56,675 bases of DNA from Nemertoderma westbladi (taxonomy: Eukaryota > Xenacoelomorpha > Nemertodermatida > Nemertodermatidae), in assembly GCA_032718475.1 (NCBI GenBank), contig JAUCBJ010005530.1:1-56675 (forward strand), read 5' to 3'. Below are positions 12,801-24,800 of the stretch, one piece after another. How positions within the stretch are numbered: the stretch's first letter is position 1; every line of letters begins with the position of its first letter. The position numbers and the translations under genes are program-made. The notes below the pieces were generated by a model. The model saw nothing but the letters and a program-made list of their open reading frames with translations, was not told the origin of the DNA and searched no databases.

Positions 12801-15800
12801 TTCTCGAAACGGCGATCCGGAGTTTGAAATGTCTCCAAGGGGGCCGATATGTGGCGTTGAGTTTCAGCTCGTTGACAACCGAGGCACTCCTTTGCCCAAT
12901 TCCCGATGTCGCGGTGTAAGCCGTGCCAAATGAATCGTTTGGTGATGAGTCGGCGTGAAGACCGGATGGAGGGGTGGGAGAATCCGTGGATAGAGTCGAA
13001 CACTCTACGTCGCCATTGTTCCGGAATAATAGGCCGAGGGTTGGGGGTCGAAACGTCACAGAGGACGGTGAACGCGCCGTTCTCGAAAGGGACGTCGTTG
13101 ATGACAAGGCTCGTCATGGCGGTGCGGTACGACTGTACATCGGGGTCGTCGTGTTGGGCCTGGGACAATGCTGAATAGTCTATTTGTTGGTCGTGGGATG
13201 TAGCATTGAGTTCAGGTGGGTCTGGGATTTCAACTCGGGAAAGGGTGTCGGCGACGAAGTTGGACTTCCCAACAATGTGTCGGACGTCGGTGGTGAACTC
13301 GGACACGAAAGCGAGGTGTCGCTGTTGGCGTGGCGACCAGCGCTCCGAGGCACTGCGGAAGGCGAATGTGAGGGGTTTGTGGTCGGTGTATACATGGAAA
13401 CTACGCCCCTCGAGGAAATATTGGAAGTGCCGAATACCCAGATACAACGCTAGGAGTTCGCTATTGAATGCGCTGTATTGGGTTTCGGCTGGGTGAAGCT
13501 TCTGCGAGAAGAAAGCAACGGGTTTCCAGGAGCCGTCAAGGAATTGCTCAAGGACGCCACCAACTGCTTTGTCAGAGGCGTCGACGGTGAGGCTGGTGGC
13601 AGAGGTGTGGCTCGGGTGGACTAGGAGTGTGGCGGAGGCTAACGTGGACTTGGCGTTATCGAAAGCAGCCACCATGGTGGAAATCCAGACGATGGACTTT
13701 GCAGTAGAGGCGAGCGCATTGTGGAGTGGGTGGAGCAACTCGGCGGCGTGCGGGATAAACCTGTGGTAAAAATTTATCATGCCGAGAAACTTCTGAAGGC
13801 CTTTCTTGTCGGAGGGGCGGGGGAAGTTCGCGATGGCCTCGACCTTCTCGGGTATGGGCTCGGCACCGGCGGCGGATATTCAGTGGCCCAGGAAGGTGAG
13901 TATCGGGACCCCGAAAATACACTTCTTCAGGTTGATGATGAGTCCGTGGGCGGCGAGGCGGCTGAATAGCAACCGGAGGTGTTCGAGATGTTCCTCGGGG
14001 TTCGAACTCGCGATCAGGATGTCGTCAAGATAGACAAACGCGAAATGGAGGCCCCGGCAGACGTTGTCCATCAGTCTTTGGAAGGATTGTGCGGCATTAC
14101 GGGTTCCAAAAGGCATTCGAATAAATTCGAATAACCCGAACGGAGTAATCACCGCAGTCTTTGGAATGTCTTCCTCCGCCACCGGGATCTGATGGTATCC
14201 CCGAACTAGATCGACCTTCGAAAATATTCTAGTGCCGTCGAGTTGGGAGGAGAAATCCTGTAGGTGGGGGATCGGGTATCTGTCGGGGGTAGTCGCGTCG
14301 TTGAGGCGGCGGTAGTCGCCACAGGGGCGCCAACCGCCGCTCGGTTTGGGGGCGAGGTGTAGTGGGGATGCCCAGGTGCTCGATGAGCGGCGAATTATCC
14401 CCATCTGTTCCATCTGCTCGAATTCGCGTCGAGCGATCACGAGTTTATCGGGCGGTAGCCGGCGCGGTCGAGCGAACACTGGCGGTCCTTTCGTGGGGAT
14501 ATGGTGCTCGACGCCGTGTTTGGTGCTCGGTTGGGAGAAACACGGCTTGGTGAGAGCAGGATAATTCGATAGCAGTTCTCGATATATGTTGCTCGGTTGG
14601 TCGACAGCGTGGAGACCGGGGGCGACAGTATCGGCGAGACGTGCTGGAATACTGGCGAAGGTTTCCGCGTCGATGAGGCGTTGACCGTGGATGTCGATGA
14701 GGAGTCCGTTGTCACTGAAAAAATCCGCGCCGAGAATTGGCTGTGAGACGTCGGCGAGGGTAAATTCCCAGTTCATCCGGCTAAGTTTTAAGTTCAGGGG
14801 AATATCCCGAGTTCCATACGTACGTATTGTGCTGCCGTTCGCGGCAACTAGCGGGTCGGTCAGCCGTTCTCGTGGGGAGGCGGGAAAAACGCTCACCTCG
14901 GCCCCAGAGTCGATGAGGAAACGCAGACCGGCGTTTTTATCCCAAACGTAGAGTAGGCGACTGGAACTACTCCGACCAGCTGAACTCGTCGCCACTAGCG
15001 GCTGGTCGGGCCGTTTCCTGCCGGGAACGTGCACGGCCCACGGCAGTTCTTGGCTTTGGTACCGTACTTAGCATGGTACCAGCACAAGGTGGAGTCGCTG
15101 ACGCGGCGATCGGATGTGCTCATCCTCGGTGGCGGTTTATCGCCTCGCGGTGGGCGACTAACTCCGTACGCCGGGGTTTGCTGAGCCTTTGCCTCGATGA
15201 CGGCGTCGGCAGCGTTTGCGAGTTCGTGCACATCAGTGAGTTTGAGCGCGGAAACGGTTATCCGGACATCGTCGGGAAGCTGTTGAAGGAACAGCTGGAG
15301 GAAGAGGTGGTCGACTGGGTTGGTGCCGTGTAGGGCGAGCATGTAGTCGAGCAGCTCCGTTGGTTTCCTGTCACCGAGTCCGGTAGGTTTAGTAGTTTTG
15401 CAGCCTTTTGGTTGGGGGTGAGGCTGTAAACTCGGAGCAGTGCGGCTTTCAGGAACTCGTATTTTCCTGTTGCAGGCGGGTTGGAAATGGTGGCTACTAA
15501 CCGACTGGCCACGGTCTGGTCGAGCGCGGCAACGACGTAATAGTACCGCGTTTCATCCGCGGTTATAGCGCGTGTGGCGAACTGGGCTTCGGCTTGGAGG
15601 TACCACACGTTGGGTTCCAGGGGCCAGAAACAGGGAAGTTTCAGCGAAACGGCGTTCTGTTCGGCCATGGCTGAGCAGCTGAGTTCGCGTTCGTCCGGGC
15701 TGACTCGTGGTTGTGGTCGCGTGTCGATTGGTAGACTAGAATCGCCGGGTCACCAATGTAGGTACGCTGAGAGTCGTCTCTTTAGCGTCCCACTTTATAA

Positions 15801-18800
15801 CATTATAATATTATAGCAAAATATAAGAATAGGTTTTATATTAGTGAGTTATATTGTCAATATTATGTTCAGACAATCAGACGCCTGACAGCCTAAAGCA
15901 GTAGGCCTAAGTGCTACAGTATTGCACTGTATACTGAAAGTATATTCTCTAGTTGGGGCGAGCCATTCCGTGGGCGAGCCAACTAGTGAGTTATATTGAG
16001 CCAAGGGTCTATCAGTATCTTTTGTGTGCCCTTGTCCATGGTAGTCCGCTACAGTATCAAGTACAATGAACACATCTCCAATCAGACTCTATACAACATT
16101 GGAGGTGTTCCATTACTCTCCCCTAGTTTGTCACTTTAACGGAACCGCCTCCGCTTTGCAGGACATTGCTTTCGCCGTGAGGACCAGCCAGTGCATAATC
16201 TTGTGCTTTGGCGGCCTCATGGAGCGATTAAGCATGGTGGACAGCCCATGACTTTCTTAAGATACATCTTAAAGGACACTGGCATTGAAGATGCGGTAAT
16301 ACGTAATTTTATTCTTAAATTGGTACTTTTTGTTGCTTACAGTAATTCTTTAATAAAACGTACAGAGATATAGTGGTACAAAATAAAATAATTGAACTAT
16401 ACAGTAGTATTATACTACATTGCTTCCATAGTTACTGCAATTCAAATTACTGTACTCTTCAACTCCTGAGTCCGTCTGCCTTACTCAACGTTAAATAATT
16501 TAGTGTTCTCGAATATTTATTACGTAACTAGAGAGCCGCTTAAAAACATAAATCAATATTATTGGATATTGAGTTCCGTTTTGGAGGACGCCGCGCAGAC
16601 AGAAAATTTGCCATAACTTTTGAGTGCGCGCCTTGATTTTGCTCAAATTACGTGCAAACCTTATCTACGTCAATGCTCTTTCAACACATTTAATAAATTT
16701 AAGAAATTCCACCAAAAATATTTTATTTTACTTTTTTCGCCGGGAAAAAAGGTAAAATCAATGCAATCCTATGGGTTACTTTTTTTCCCTAGGGAAAATA
16801 TCTCCCGATTTTGGTCTAAATTCGAGCAAAAAAGTAACAATTTAAGAATAAAAATATATATATTGCTTATCCAGTTTACATAGATTACACAGGTGGTTAA
16901 CCATAGGTTCGATTACCTAAATCAATCGATTACTCACACCTAAGTTGCAACTACCTATTGAAATTTGTAGTTTGCAAATACTTAGAACCAATCAGAAGCT
17001 TTAACTAACTAAGCCAATCACAGATTAGCTTAGCTTTCTCAATGTAACAGGCAGATATATAATTTACGGATTTATCATACTTCAGTTGCTTATTATTCTC
17101 GCCATGGTCTACCGTACGAGTCAAATGCAATGTTATTACAGTATGATGACCGAATTTAGTTATTCAGTTTGTGGGGTGCTGTTGCTTCGAACGAGCCCGG
17201 AATCTGGGGACATTAGTTGATTATCTGTATGTAACTTACTTTTATACTGTTGTTAACCTTATATGTGAAGTTAATGACGAAACCAGCTGTGTTTTCAGAG
17301 CTATTAGAACTTCTTCGACCAGTAATACTTTGCGGTATTACAAACACTTGCTTGGTATCTAGGCCCAACTCACACTACGTCTACTACCCTAGATCCCATG
17401 ACATGCAGTTTGCGGTCTGTGGGGCGAGCCACGAAGTGAGAGAGCCTTAGCGTAGTGGTACCATTAATCAACCTGTCGTTCTGTCGTTCTGTGGGGCGAG
17501 CCACGAAGTGAGAGAGCCTTAGCGTAGTGGTACCATTAATCAACCTGTCGTTCTGTCGTTCTGTCGTTCTGTCGTTCTGTCGTTCTGTCGTTCTGTCGCG
17601 TTTTTTTTCAGTATTTTATTTTAAACGTTAATAACTCGGCCAATCCTTGATGAAATCTATCCAAACTTGGTACACATGTTGTTTGGCAAAAGTTTGAAAA
17701 TTTTCCAAGTAGAATTTGCGTGGGGCCTTCGTGCAGCATCAGTGTAACTGTTATTGTAGTTATAATATATTTATTTATCCAAAATAAACATGCGTTAAAT
17801 TATTATTACTGTAGGATAAATCAGCTGGTTTTCTGACAAATTTTGCAAAACATAGGGGCTGTCTGCCAATCTGCATGTACCATTTGTACCGGTACTGTCA
17901 GGCTGTACTCAATTCCTGAATCGAGAATTCTGCAATTAGTCAATACTGCAATACAGGTCAGCCGGTACCATACACTGCAGACATGCCATATCATGTAATC
18001 TAAACATGGCCCCGGAAACCCTTGCGGTGATTATAGTTTAGGCCTAATTAGCCTAGTACCGGTAATAATAATATAATAGTTTAGATAGTTCAGTAGTTAC
18101 CGTTAATCATTCAGTCATTGGCACGGTACACCGTATTGATGTACTGCCGTTGTAGTGCGCACCGTAGGTACCACCCATGCGTAGGCTGACTGTGCTGATT
18201 ATGGTTTGATTGATTGATTGTTTTTTACACATAATTAAACCTTTTAAAATTCACAATAATACATTTATAAAGATTACGTTACGATATTAGGCCTACAGTA
18301 CAAGTAATAACACTAGATATTTAGGAGCACCAATACTGATTTATGTAGATAGTCAACTTATAAAATGTTTATTTACTTAAATAAAAGGTTCTGGTGTAAG
18401 GATAGCCTCATGAGGTATATACCTCGTTTCCATGAGGGTCCTATAATAATTTTCATACTCTAATATTTAAAGCTAGTCAGACTGTGGTACCTAAGCTATA
18501 TACTGTTAGGTATATTGCTGTATTGGGGTGGGGTTAGGAATAATCCATTTGTTTTAGCATTGAACTGTTGAATCCCCTTATTTATTATAAAACCATTGGT
18601 ATATTCGCAAATGCCGCTCCATTACTGTCTGATGTCTGAAACGCTCCCGACAGTCCGATGTATCTGGACCCGAGCAGCCGAGTTGCTTCAAGAGGTGATT
18701 AACGGGGGAATACTACGGAATTGCTTGTTTGTCAGTACGATTCTATTTGGGTATTTACTACACTCAGACACTGGGAATACGGCGGTCGGTCAGATCGTAA

Positions 18801-21800
18801 TGCGGGCCACTGCCAAGTTCATCATGCCTCACTCCGGTCACCCACCTTGGAGTGCGGTGGGAAGAGTCCCACTTACTGACTTACGTCGACGACTGGACGA
18901 ATCGACGAGGATTGCGATCTGGGTTTAGCGGCGGCCCGGATCCTGGGATCGCCTGGGGGAAATGGTTGAACGTTGGGCAGACGTTATCGCACTGGATTAC
19001 GTTCTCTGTGACGCGAAAGTGTGAAGCGAATTCGTTGTCGAATTGGGTCGGAAGCTGCGGGAATTCTACTGTTCTACGGGAGTAAACCGCAGCGGTCCGG
19101 TGACTTGACTACGGACGGATACTACTGGGATAAGCAGGTATTTCGATCGAGTTTCTCGTATTCTCGATGCTCGAGGCGGATAGAGAGTTGGTTGTGTTGG
19201 GCGGTGTTGTTCAATTCTATCAAACATGTTAAATAATTGGTAAAATAATAAAAACACACCAGATAAAGATACTGAGCTTATGGTAAAGAGATAGGCCGAA
19301 CTTACAATTTCCAAATAGATTGTTCATATAATAAATATATTTTTGGTATTTGATTTCAAGATAGGGGGGGGGGGGGGGGGGGGGGGGGAACTGGACGCAA
19401 TAAAAATTCATCCCTCTCCAGGGGAAATTGGACGCAAATAACAACAGCTGATTACTCTCAAAAATAAAACTGTAACCTGTTCTATTGTGTTTACTTTATT
19501 GTTTTGGTTAAAATAACGTGCCACTGTAACCTGCTCCTTTCCCAAAATTTAGAAATTAATATTGAGGCGGGATATTAATTCGCCAAGATGGGATTTGCGT
19601 CCAGTCCCACCCCCCTCCTATCTCTTGATTTCACTAATAAATAGAATACATTGCATTTTACTGTTATAATTACTGTATTGAATAAAATAATTAATTGATT
19701 GTTTATTAAACCGTGCTAAGCACGTTGAACTGGAGCTCTAACAATTCCCCACTAGCGGCAGACAGGAACTGTAAAAGTCTCTGTAGAATTTCTAATTAAG
19801 CAATGCTCTTAGGTAACTACTACTAAATTTCAGATGAATCTGATCGTTGGTTCTATAATTACAGCTATTTTTACGTTTCTGTTAATTCGCCCCCTAGCGG
19901 CAGACCGGGGAACTGTAGAAGTCTGTCTGTGTGTAGAATTTCTAAATTTTTTTAAGACTACAAGTGTACCAAGTTTGGTTCCATTTCATCCATGATTGAC
20001 CGACTTATTAGCGTTCAAACATTCCTGCCACGAATAAAAGCTGCAGGAACTCTAGCGATAATTAATTTATTTATTATTAAATACTGTTTCAATTAAATTC
20101 CTTACGAAAATCTAGTCATCTTCTTTTAAATATGGACCCTGCATTCATGGAAAATATAATATTTGATAATTCATCAGTCACCAGTCAGCCTACGCTAATT
20201 TCACAGCAAAGTCCTTGTCATGGCCTGTGTGTAGTAGGCCATGGTACCACCCTACTACCGGTACCGGCTGACCGGTGGCAACTAGCACTTCAGCACTTGC
20301 ACAGCAACAGCCCTACCGGCGATACACAGGTTGAAATTTATGTAGAGTTTGCTCAACAGTACAGATATAAAATAGTTATCTAAATTATATATATTACTAT
20401 TGACAAGTATTGAAATATATACCGTTATTCGTGTTATCAGTATTTGCAACATCTGACATTGAAGAGGTGAGAGAAGATGAATACCGACACTCAACAAAAC
20501 CAACGCTTATCACAGGTCGGTATGGTTACCTCGAAACCGGCGCGACTGTCCACTCGAATACAACTTCAAAACACAAACGCCAACAATAATCTGAATAGCG
20601 AATCTGAACGTCTTCATGAAGAATCTGTCATTGGGACGAAGAAAAGGAAGCCGAAACCACGGGAATGGACCACAGCTAAGATTGAATGCTCCCATTGTCA
20701 GAGTTCCTGGACCGAAATTGAAACACCAATTGCCGATGGGCTTGATCTCTCAAACCAAAACTTCCTCTGCGGGGTTTGCGCGGCAGTAAAGATTGAAAGT
20801 CTGGAAGCTGGCATCCCTAGGTATTATTATTATAAAGAGCGTCAGCCTGCGTTTAATAAATATATTTTAATACAAAACAGGTCGAACGCAAAGAGGCTTA
20901 TAATGAAGACGAGTACTGCATTGATTATATTCCTATAAACCACCTGGCTTTGCATATTGAACGTGCGTTTGGAAATAAGTTCGTGCTACCCTTCCGTGGG
21001 TGGTAGATGTCGCGGTTATGTATTGGTGGGTGGGAAGGGAGGGGGGGGGGGGGTGCAGATTAAAAGGGGTGAACACGTACTGTCCCCCTTTCTTTGATTA
21101 ATTGGTGGTGTTGGTTAATCTCTCATAACCTGATTTTGTGATACAGTCGCACAATTTTAATTTGTATCTCATAACTGGGCCTCGTGCTGCGCGAAGGCCC
21201 CACGAACGTGTCGTTCTGTCGTTCTGTCGCGTTTTTTTTCAGTATTTTATTTTAAACGTTAATAACTCGGCCAATCCTTGATGAAATCTATCCAAACTTG
21301 GTACACATGTTGTTTGGCAAAAGTTTGAAAATTTTCCAAGTAGAATTTGCGTGGGGCCTTCGTGCAGCATCAGTGTAACTGTTATTGTAGTTATAATATA
21401 TTTATTTATCCAAAATTAACATGCGTTAAATTATTATTACTGTAGGATAAATCAGCTGGTTTTCTGACAAATTTTGCAAAACATAGGGGCTGTCTGCCAA
21501 TCTGCATGTACCATTTGTACCGGTACTGTCAGGCTGTAATACAGGTCAGCCGGTACCATACACTGCAGACATGCCATATCATGTAATCTAAACATGGCCC
21601 CGGAAACCCTTGCGGTGATTATAGTTTAGGCCTAATTAGCCTAGTACCGGTAATAATAATATAATAGTTTAGATAGTTCAGTAGTTACCGCTAATCAAGA
21701 TAGTTCAGTAGTTACCGCTAATCAAGATAGTTCAGTAGTTACCGCTAATCATTCAGTCATTGGCACGGTACACCGTATTGCTGTACTGCCGTTCAGCCGT

Positions 21801-24800
21801 TGTAGTGCGCACCGTAGGTACCACCCATGCGTAGGCTGACTGTGCTGATTATGGTTTGATTGATTGATTGTTTTTTACACATAATTAAACCTTTTAAAAT
21901 TCACAATAATACATTTATAAAGATTACGTTACGATATTACAGTATTAGGCCTACAGTACAAGTAGGCCTAATAACACTAGATATTTAGGAGCACCAATAC
22001 TGATTTATGTAGATAGTCAACTTATAAAATGTTTATTTACTTAAATAAAGGGTTCTGGTGTAAGGATAGCCTCATGAGGTATATACCTCGTTTCCATGAG
22101 GGTCCTATAATAATTTTCATACTCTAATATTTAAAGCTAGTCAGACTGTGGTACCTAAGCTATATACTGTTAGGTATATTGCTGTATTGGGGTGGGGTTA
22201 GGAATAATCCATTTGTTTTAGCATTGAACTGTTGAATCCCCTTATTTATTATAAAACCATTGGAAATATTCGCAAATGCCGCTCCATTACTGTCTGATGT
22301 CTGAAACGCTCCCGACAGTCCGATGTATCTGGACCCGAGCAGCCGAGTTGCTTCAAGAGGTGATTAACGGGGGAATACTACGGAATTGCTTGTTTGTCAG
22401 TACGATTCTATTTGGGTATTTACTACACTCAGACACTGGGAATACGGCGGTCGGTCAGATCGTAATGCGGGCCACTGCCAAGTTCATCGTGCCTCACTCC
22501 GGTCACCCACCTTGGAGTGCGGTGGGAAGAGTCCCACTTACTGACTTACGTCGACGACTGGACGAATCGACGAGGATTGCGATCTGGGTTTAGCGGCGGC
22601 CCGGATCCTGGGATCGCCTGGGGGAAATGGTTGAACGTTGGGCAGACGTTATCGCACTGGATTACGTTCTCTGTGACGCGAAAGTGTGAAGCGAATTCGT
22701 TGTCGAATTGGGTCGGAAGCTGCGGGAATTCTACTGTTCTACGGGAGTAAACCGCAGCGGTCCGGTGACTAGACTACGGACGGATACTACTGGGATAAGC
22801 AGGTATTTCGATCGAGTTTCTCGTATTCTCGATGCTCGAGGCGGATAGAGAGTTGGTTGTGTTGGGCGGTGTTGTTCAATTCTATCAAACATATTAAATA
22901 ATTGGTAAAATAATAAAAACACACCAGATAAAGATACTGAGCTTATGGTAAAGAGATAGGCCGAACTTACAATTTCCAAATAGATTGTTCATATAATAAA
23001 TATATTTTTGGTATTTGATTTCAAGATAGGGGGGGGGGGGGGGGGGGGGGCTGGACGCAATAAAAATTCATCCCTCTCCAGGGGAAATTGGACGCAAATA
23101 ACAACAGCTGATTACTCTCAAAAATAAAACTGTAACCTGTTCTATTGTGTTTACTTTATTGTTTTGGTTAAAATAACGTGCCACTGTAACCTGCTCCTTT
23201 CCCAAAATTTAGAAATTAATATTGAGGCGGGATATTAATTCGCCAAGATGGGATTTGCGTCCAGTCCCACCCCCCTCCTATCTCTTGATTTCACTAAAAA
23301 ATAGAATACATTGCATTTTACTGTTATAATTACTGTATTGAATAAAATAATTAATTGATTGTTTATTAAACCGTGCTAAGCACGTTGAACTGGAGCTCTA
23401 ACAATTCCCCACTAGCGGCAGACAGGAACTGTAAAAGTCTCTGTAGAATTTCTAATTAAGCAATGCTCTTAGGTAACTACTACTAAATTTCAGATGAATC
23501 TGATCGTTGGTTCTATAATTACAGCTATTTTTACGTTTCTGTTAATTCGCCCCCTAGCGGCAGACCGGGGAACTGTAGAAGTCTGTCTGTGTGTAGAATT
23601 TCTAAATTTTTTTAAGACTACAAGTGTACCAAGTTTGGTTCCATTTCATCCATGATTGACCGACTTATTAGCGTTCAAACATTCCTGCCACGAATAAAAG
23701 CTGCAGGAACTCGAGCGATAATTAATTTATTTATTATTAAATACTGTTTCAATTAAATTCTTTACGAAAATCTAGTCATCTTCTTTTAAATATGGACCCT
23801 GCATTCATGGAAAATATAATATTTGATAATTCATCAGTCACCAGTCAGCCTACGCTAATTTCACAGCAAAGTCCTTGTCATGCATTGTGGTCAGGAGAAT
23901 ATCTGAATTTGTGGATAAGAAAGTTTGCCAGAAAGCCTTTCTGTTTCAGAATAACTAAACTTTACTGCTAATTTCTGTGACTGACGGAATTTCCAGCACT
24001 AGTGAGCAAATCATTTGTTTCCGTAAGATGGCTTACTGAAATCCAATAATTATTTTTGTGAAATGGTTTACTGCAGTGGTGCTTCCAAAATATGCATGCA
24101 TTTTGCATGGTAATGTATACCATAATATTTTTAAATTACTTTTAAAAACGTAAATTATTAGGATAATTATGTTATCAATTTTCAGCAGACTTTACATCCC
24201 AGTATTTTTTCTATGCGATCAAATATTTACTCATCCATACCCATTTCCTACACTTTAGATACCATACTTTTAGGATATGGAAACCATTTTTGGTGATGGG
24301 GATGTTAATTTTTTGATGTGAAGTGTGACCATTTTTCAATAATCGCCCGATGGGCTTGATCTCTCAAACCAAAACTTCCTCTGCGGGGTTTGCGCGGCAG
24401 TAAAGATTGAAAGTCTGGAAGCTGGCATCCCTAGGTATTATTATTATAAAGAGCGTCAGCCTGCGTTTAATAAATATATTTTAATACAAAACAGGTCGAA
24501 CGCAAAGAGGCTTATAATGAAGACGAGTACTGCATTGATTATATTCCTATAAAGCACCTGGCTTTGCATATTGAACGTGCGTTTGGAAATAAGTTCGTGC
24601 TACCCTTCCGTGGGTGGTAGATGTCGCGGTTATGTATTGGTGGGTGGGAAGGGAGGGGGGGGGGGGGTGCAGATTAAAAGGGGTGAACACGTACTGTCCC
24701 CCTTTCTTTGATTAATTGGTGGTGTTGGTTAATCTCTCATAACCTGATTTTGTGATACAGTCGCACAATTTTAATTTGTATCTCATAACTGGGCCTCGTG

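Larger units (their letters stand above)
11531..16053 (-). mobile_element. Ty3/Gypsy LTR retrotransposon, CsRn1-type, complete and recent
   Basis: 4523 bp, - strand, bounded by 297-bp LTRs and a 4-bp duplication. In element order: 5' LTR (16053-15757), primer-binding site, gag, pol (protease, RT, RNase H, integrase), polypurine tract and 3' LTR (11827-11531). No env frame is seen. The gag Cys-His box is C-X2-H-X9-C-X3-C rather than the usual CCHC knuckle. This, together with a TTGGTGACCC-type primer site, is typical of the CsRn1 clade. Two LTR differences by eye suggest a recent insertion. A frame break in gag and one in-frame stop in pol make this copy defective. Its GC content is clearly higher than the surrounding DNA. 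Confidence 0.9.
10898..16297 (+). mobile_element. RTE-like family A fragment, split by the Gypsy element
   Basis: 10898-11530 encodes RT motif B onward ([12 protein letters not shown]), an altered active-site block ([14 protein letters not shown] where an ADD is expected) and [20 protein letters not shown]. 16054-16297 continues the same element with the segment around the ILKDTG motif, then stops before the usual 3' hairpin and tail. With the preceding family B piece, the left part forms a 375-codon chimeric open frame (10455-11582) that finally runs into the Gypsy LTR. Neither end is a normal LINE end, so this is a rearranged remnant. Confidence 0.65.
17580..21210 (+). repeat. 3.6-kb tandem repeat, copy 1
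   Basis: It starts TCGTTCTGTCGCGTTTTTTT and ends in GCGAAGGCCCCACGAACGTG. It is followed immediately by a second direct copy at 21211-24824. The two are nearly identical by eye, apart from small indels and one replaced block. The unit contains a head with AATAACTCGGCCAATCC, an unidentified coding-like stretch, a hAT-like MITE, a CCCCCTAGCGGCAG-containing segment and a short zinc-binding-like ORF. GGGGCCTTCGTGCAGCA near 17730 is an approximate inverted match to TGCTGCGCGAAGGCCCC at the unit's end, which suggests a mobile-element origin of unknown type. Confidence 0.85.

Noticed and set aside
11892-14951. Several + strand open frames across the Gypsy element
   Set aside because: Shadows of the GC-rich gag-pol coding strand, with no domain resemblance.
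19747-19760. CTCF-like words (CCCCACTAGCGGCAG, CCCCCTAGCGGCAG)
   Set aside because: One base short of the consensus core, and present because of repeat copies. There is not enough support to call insulators.
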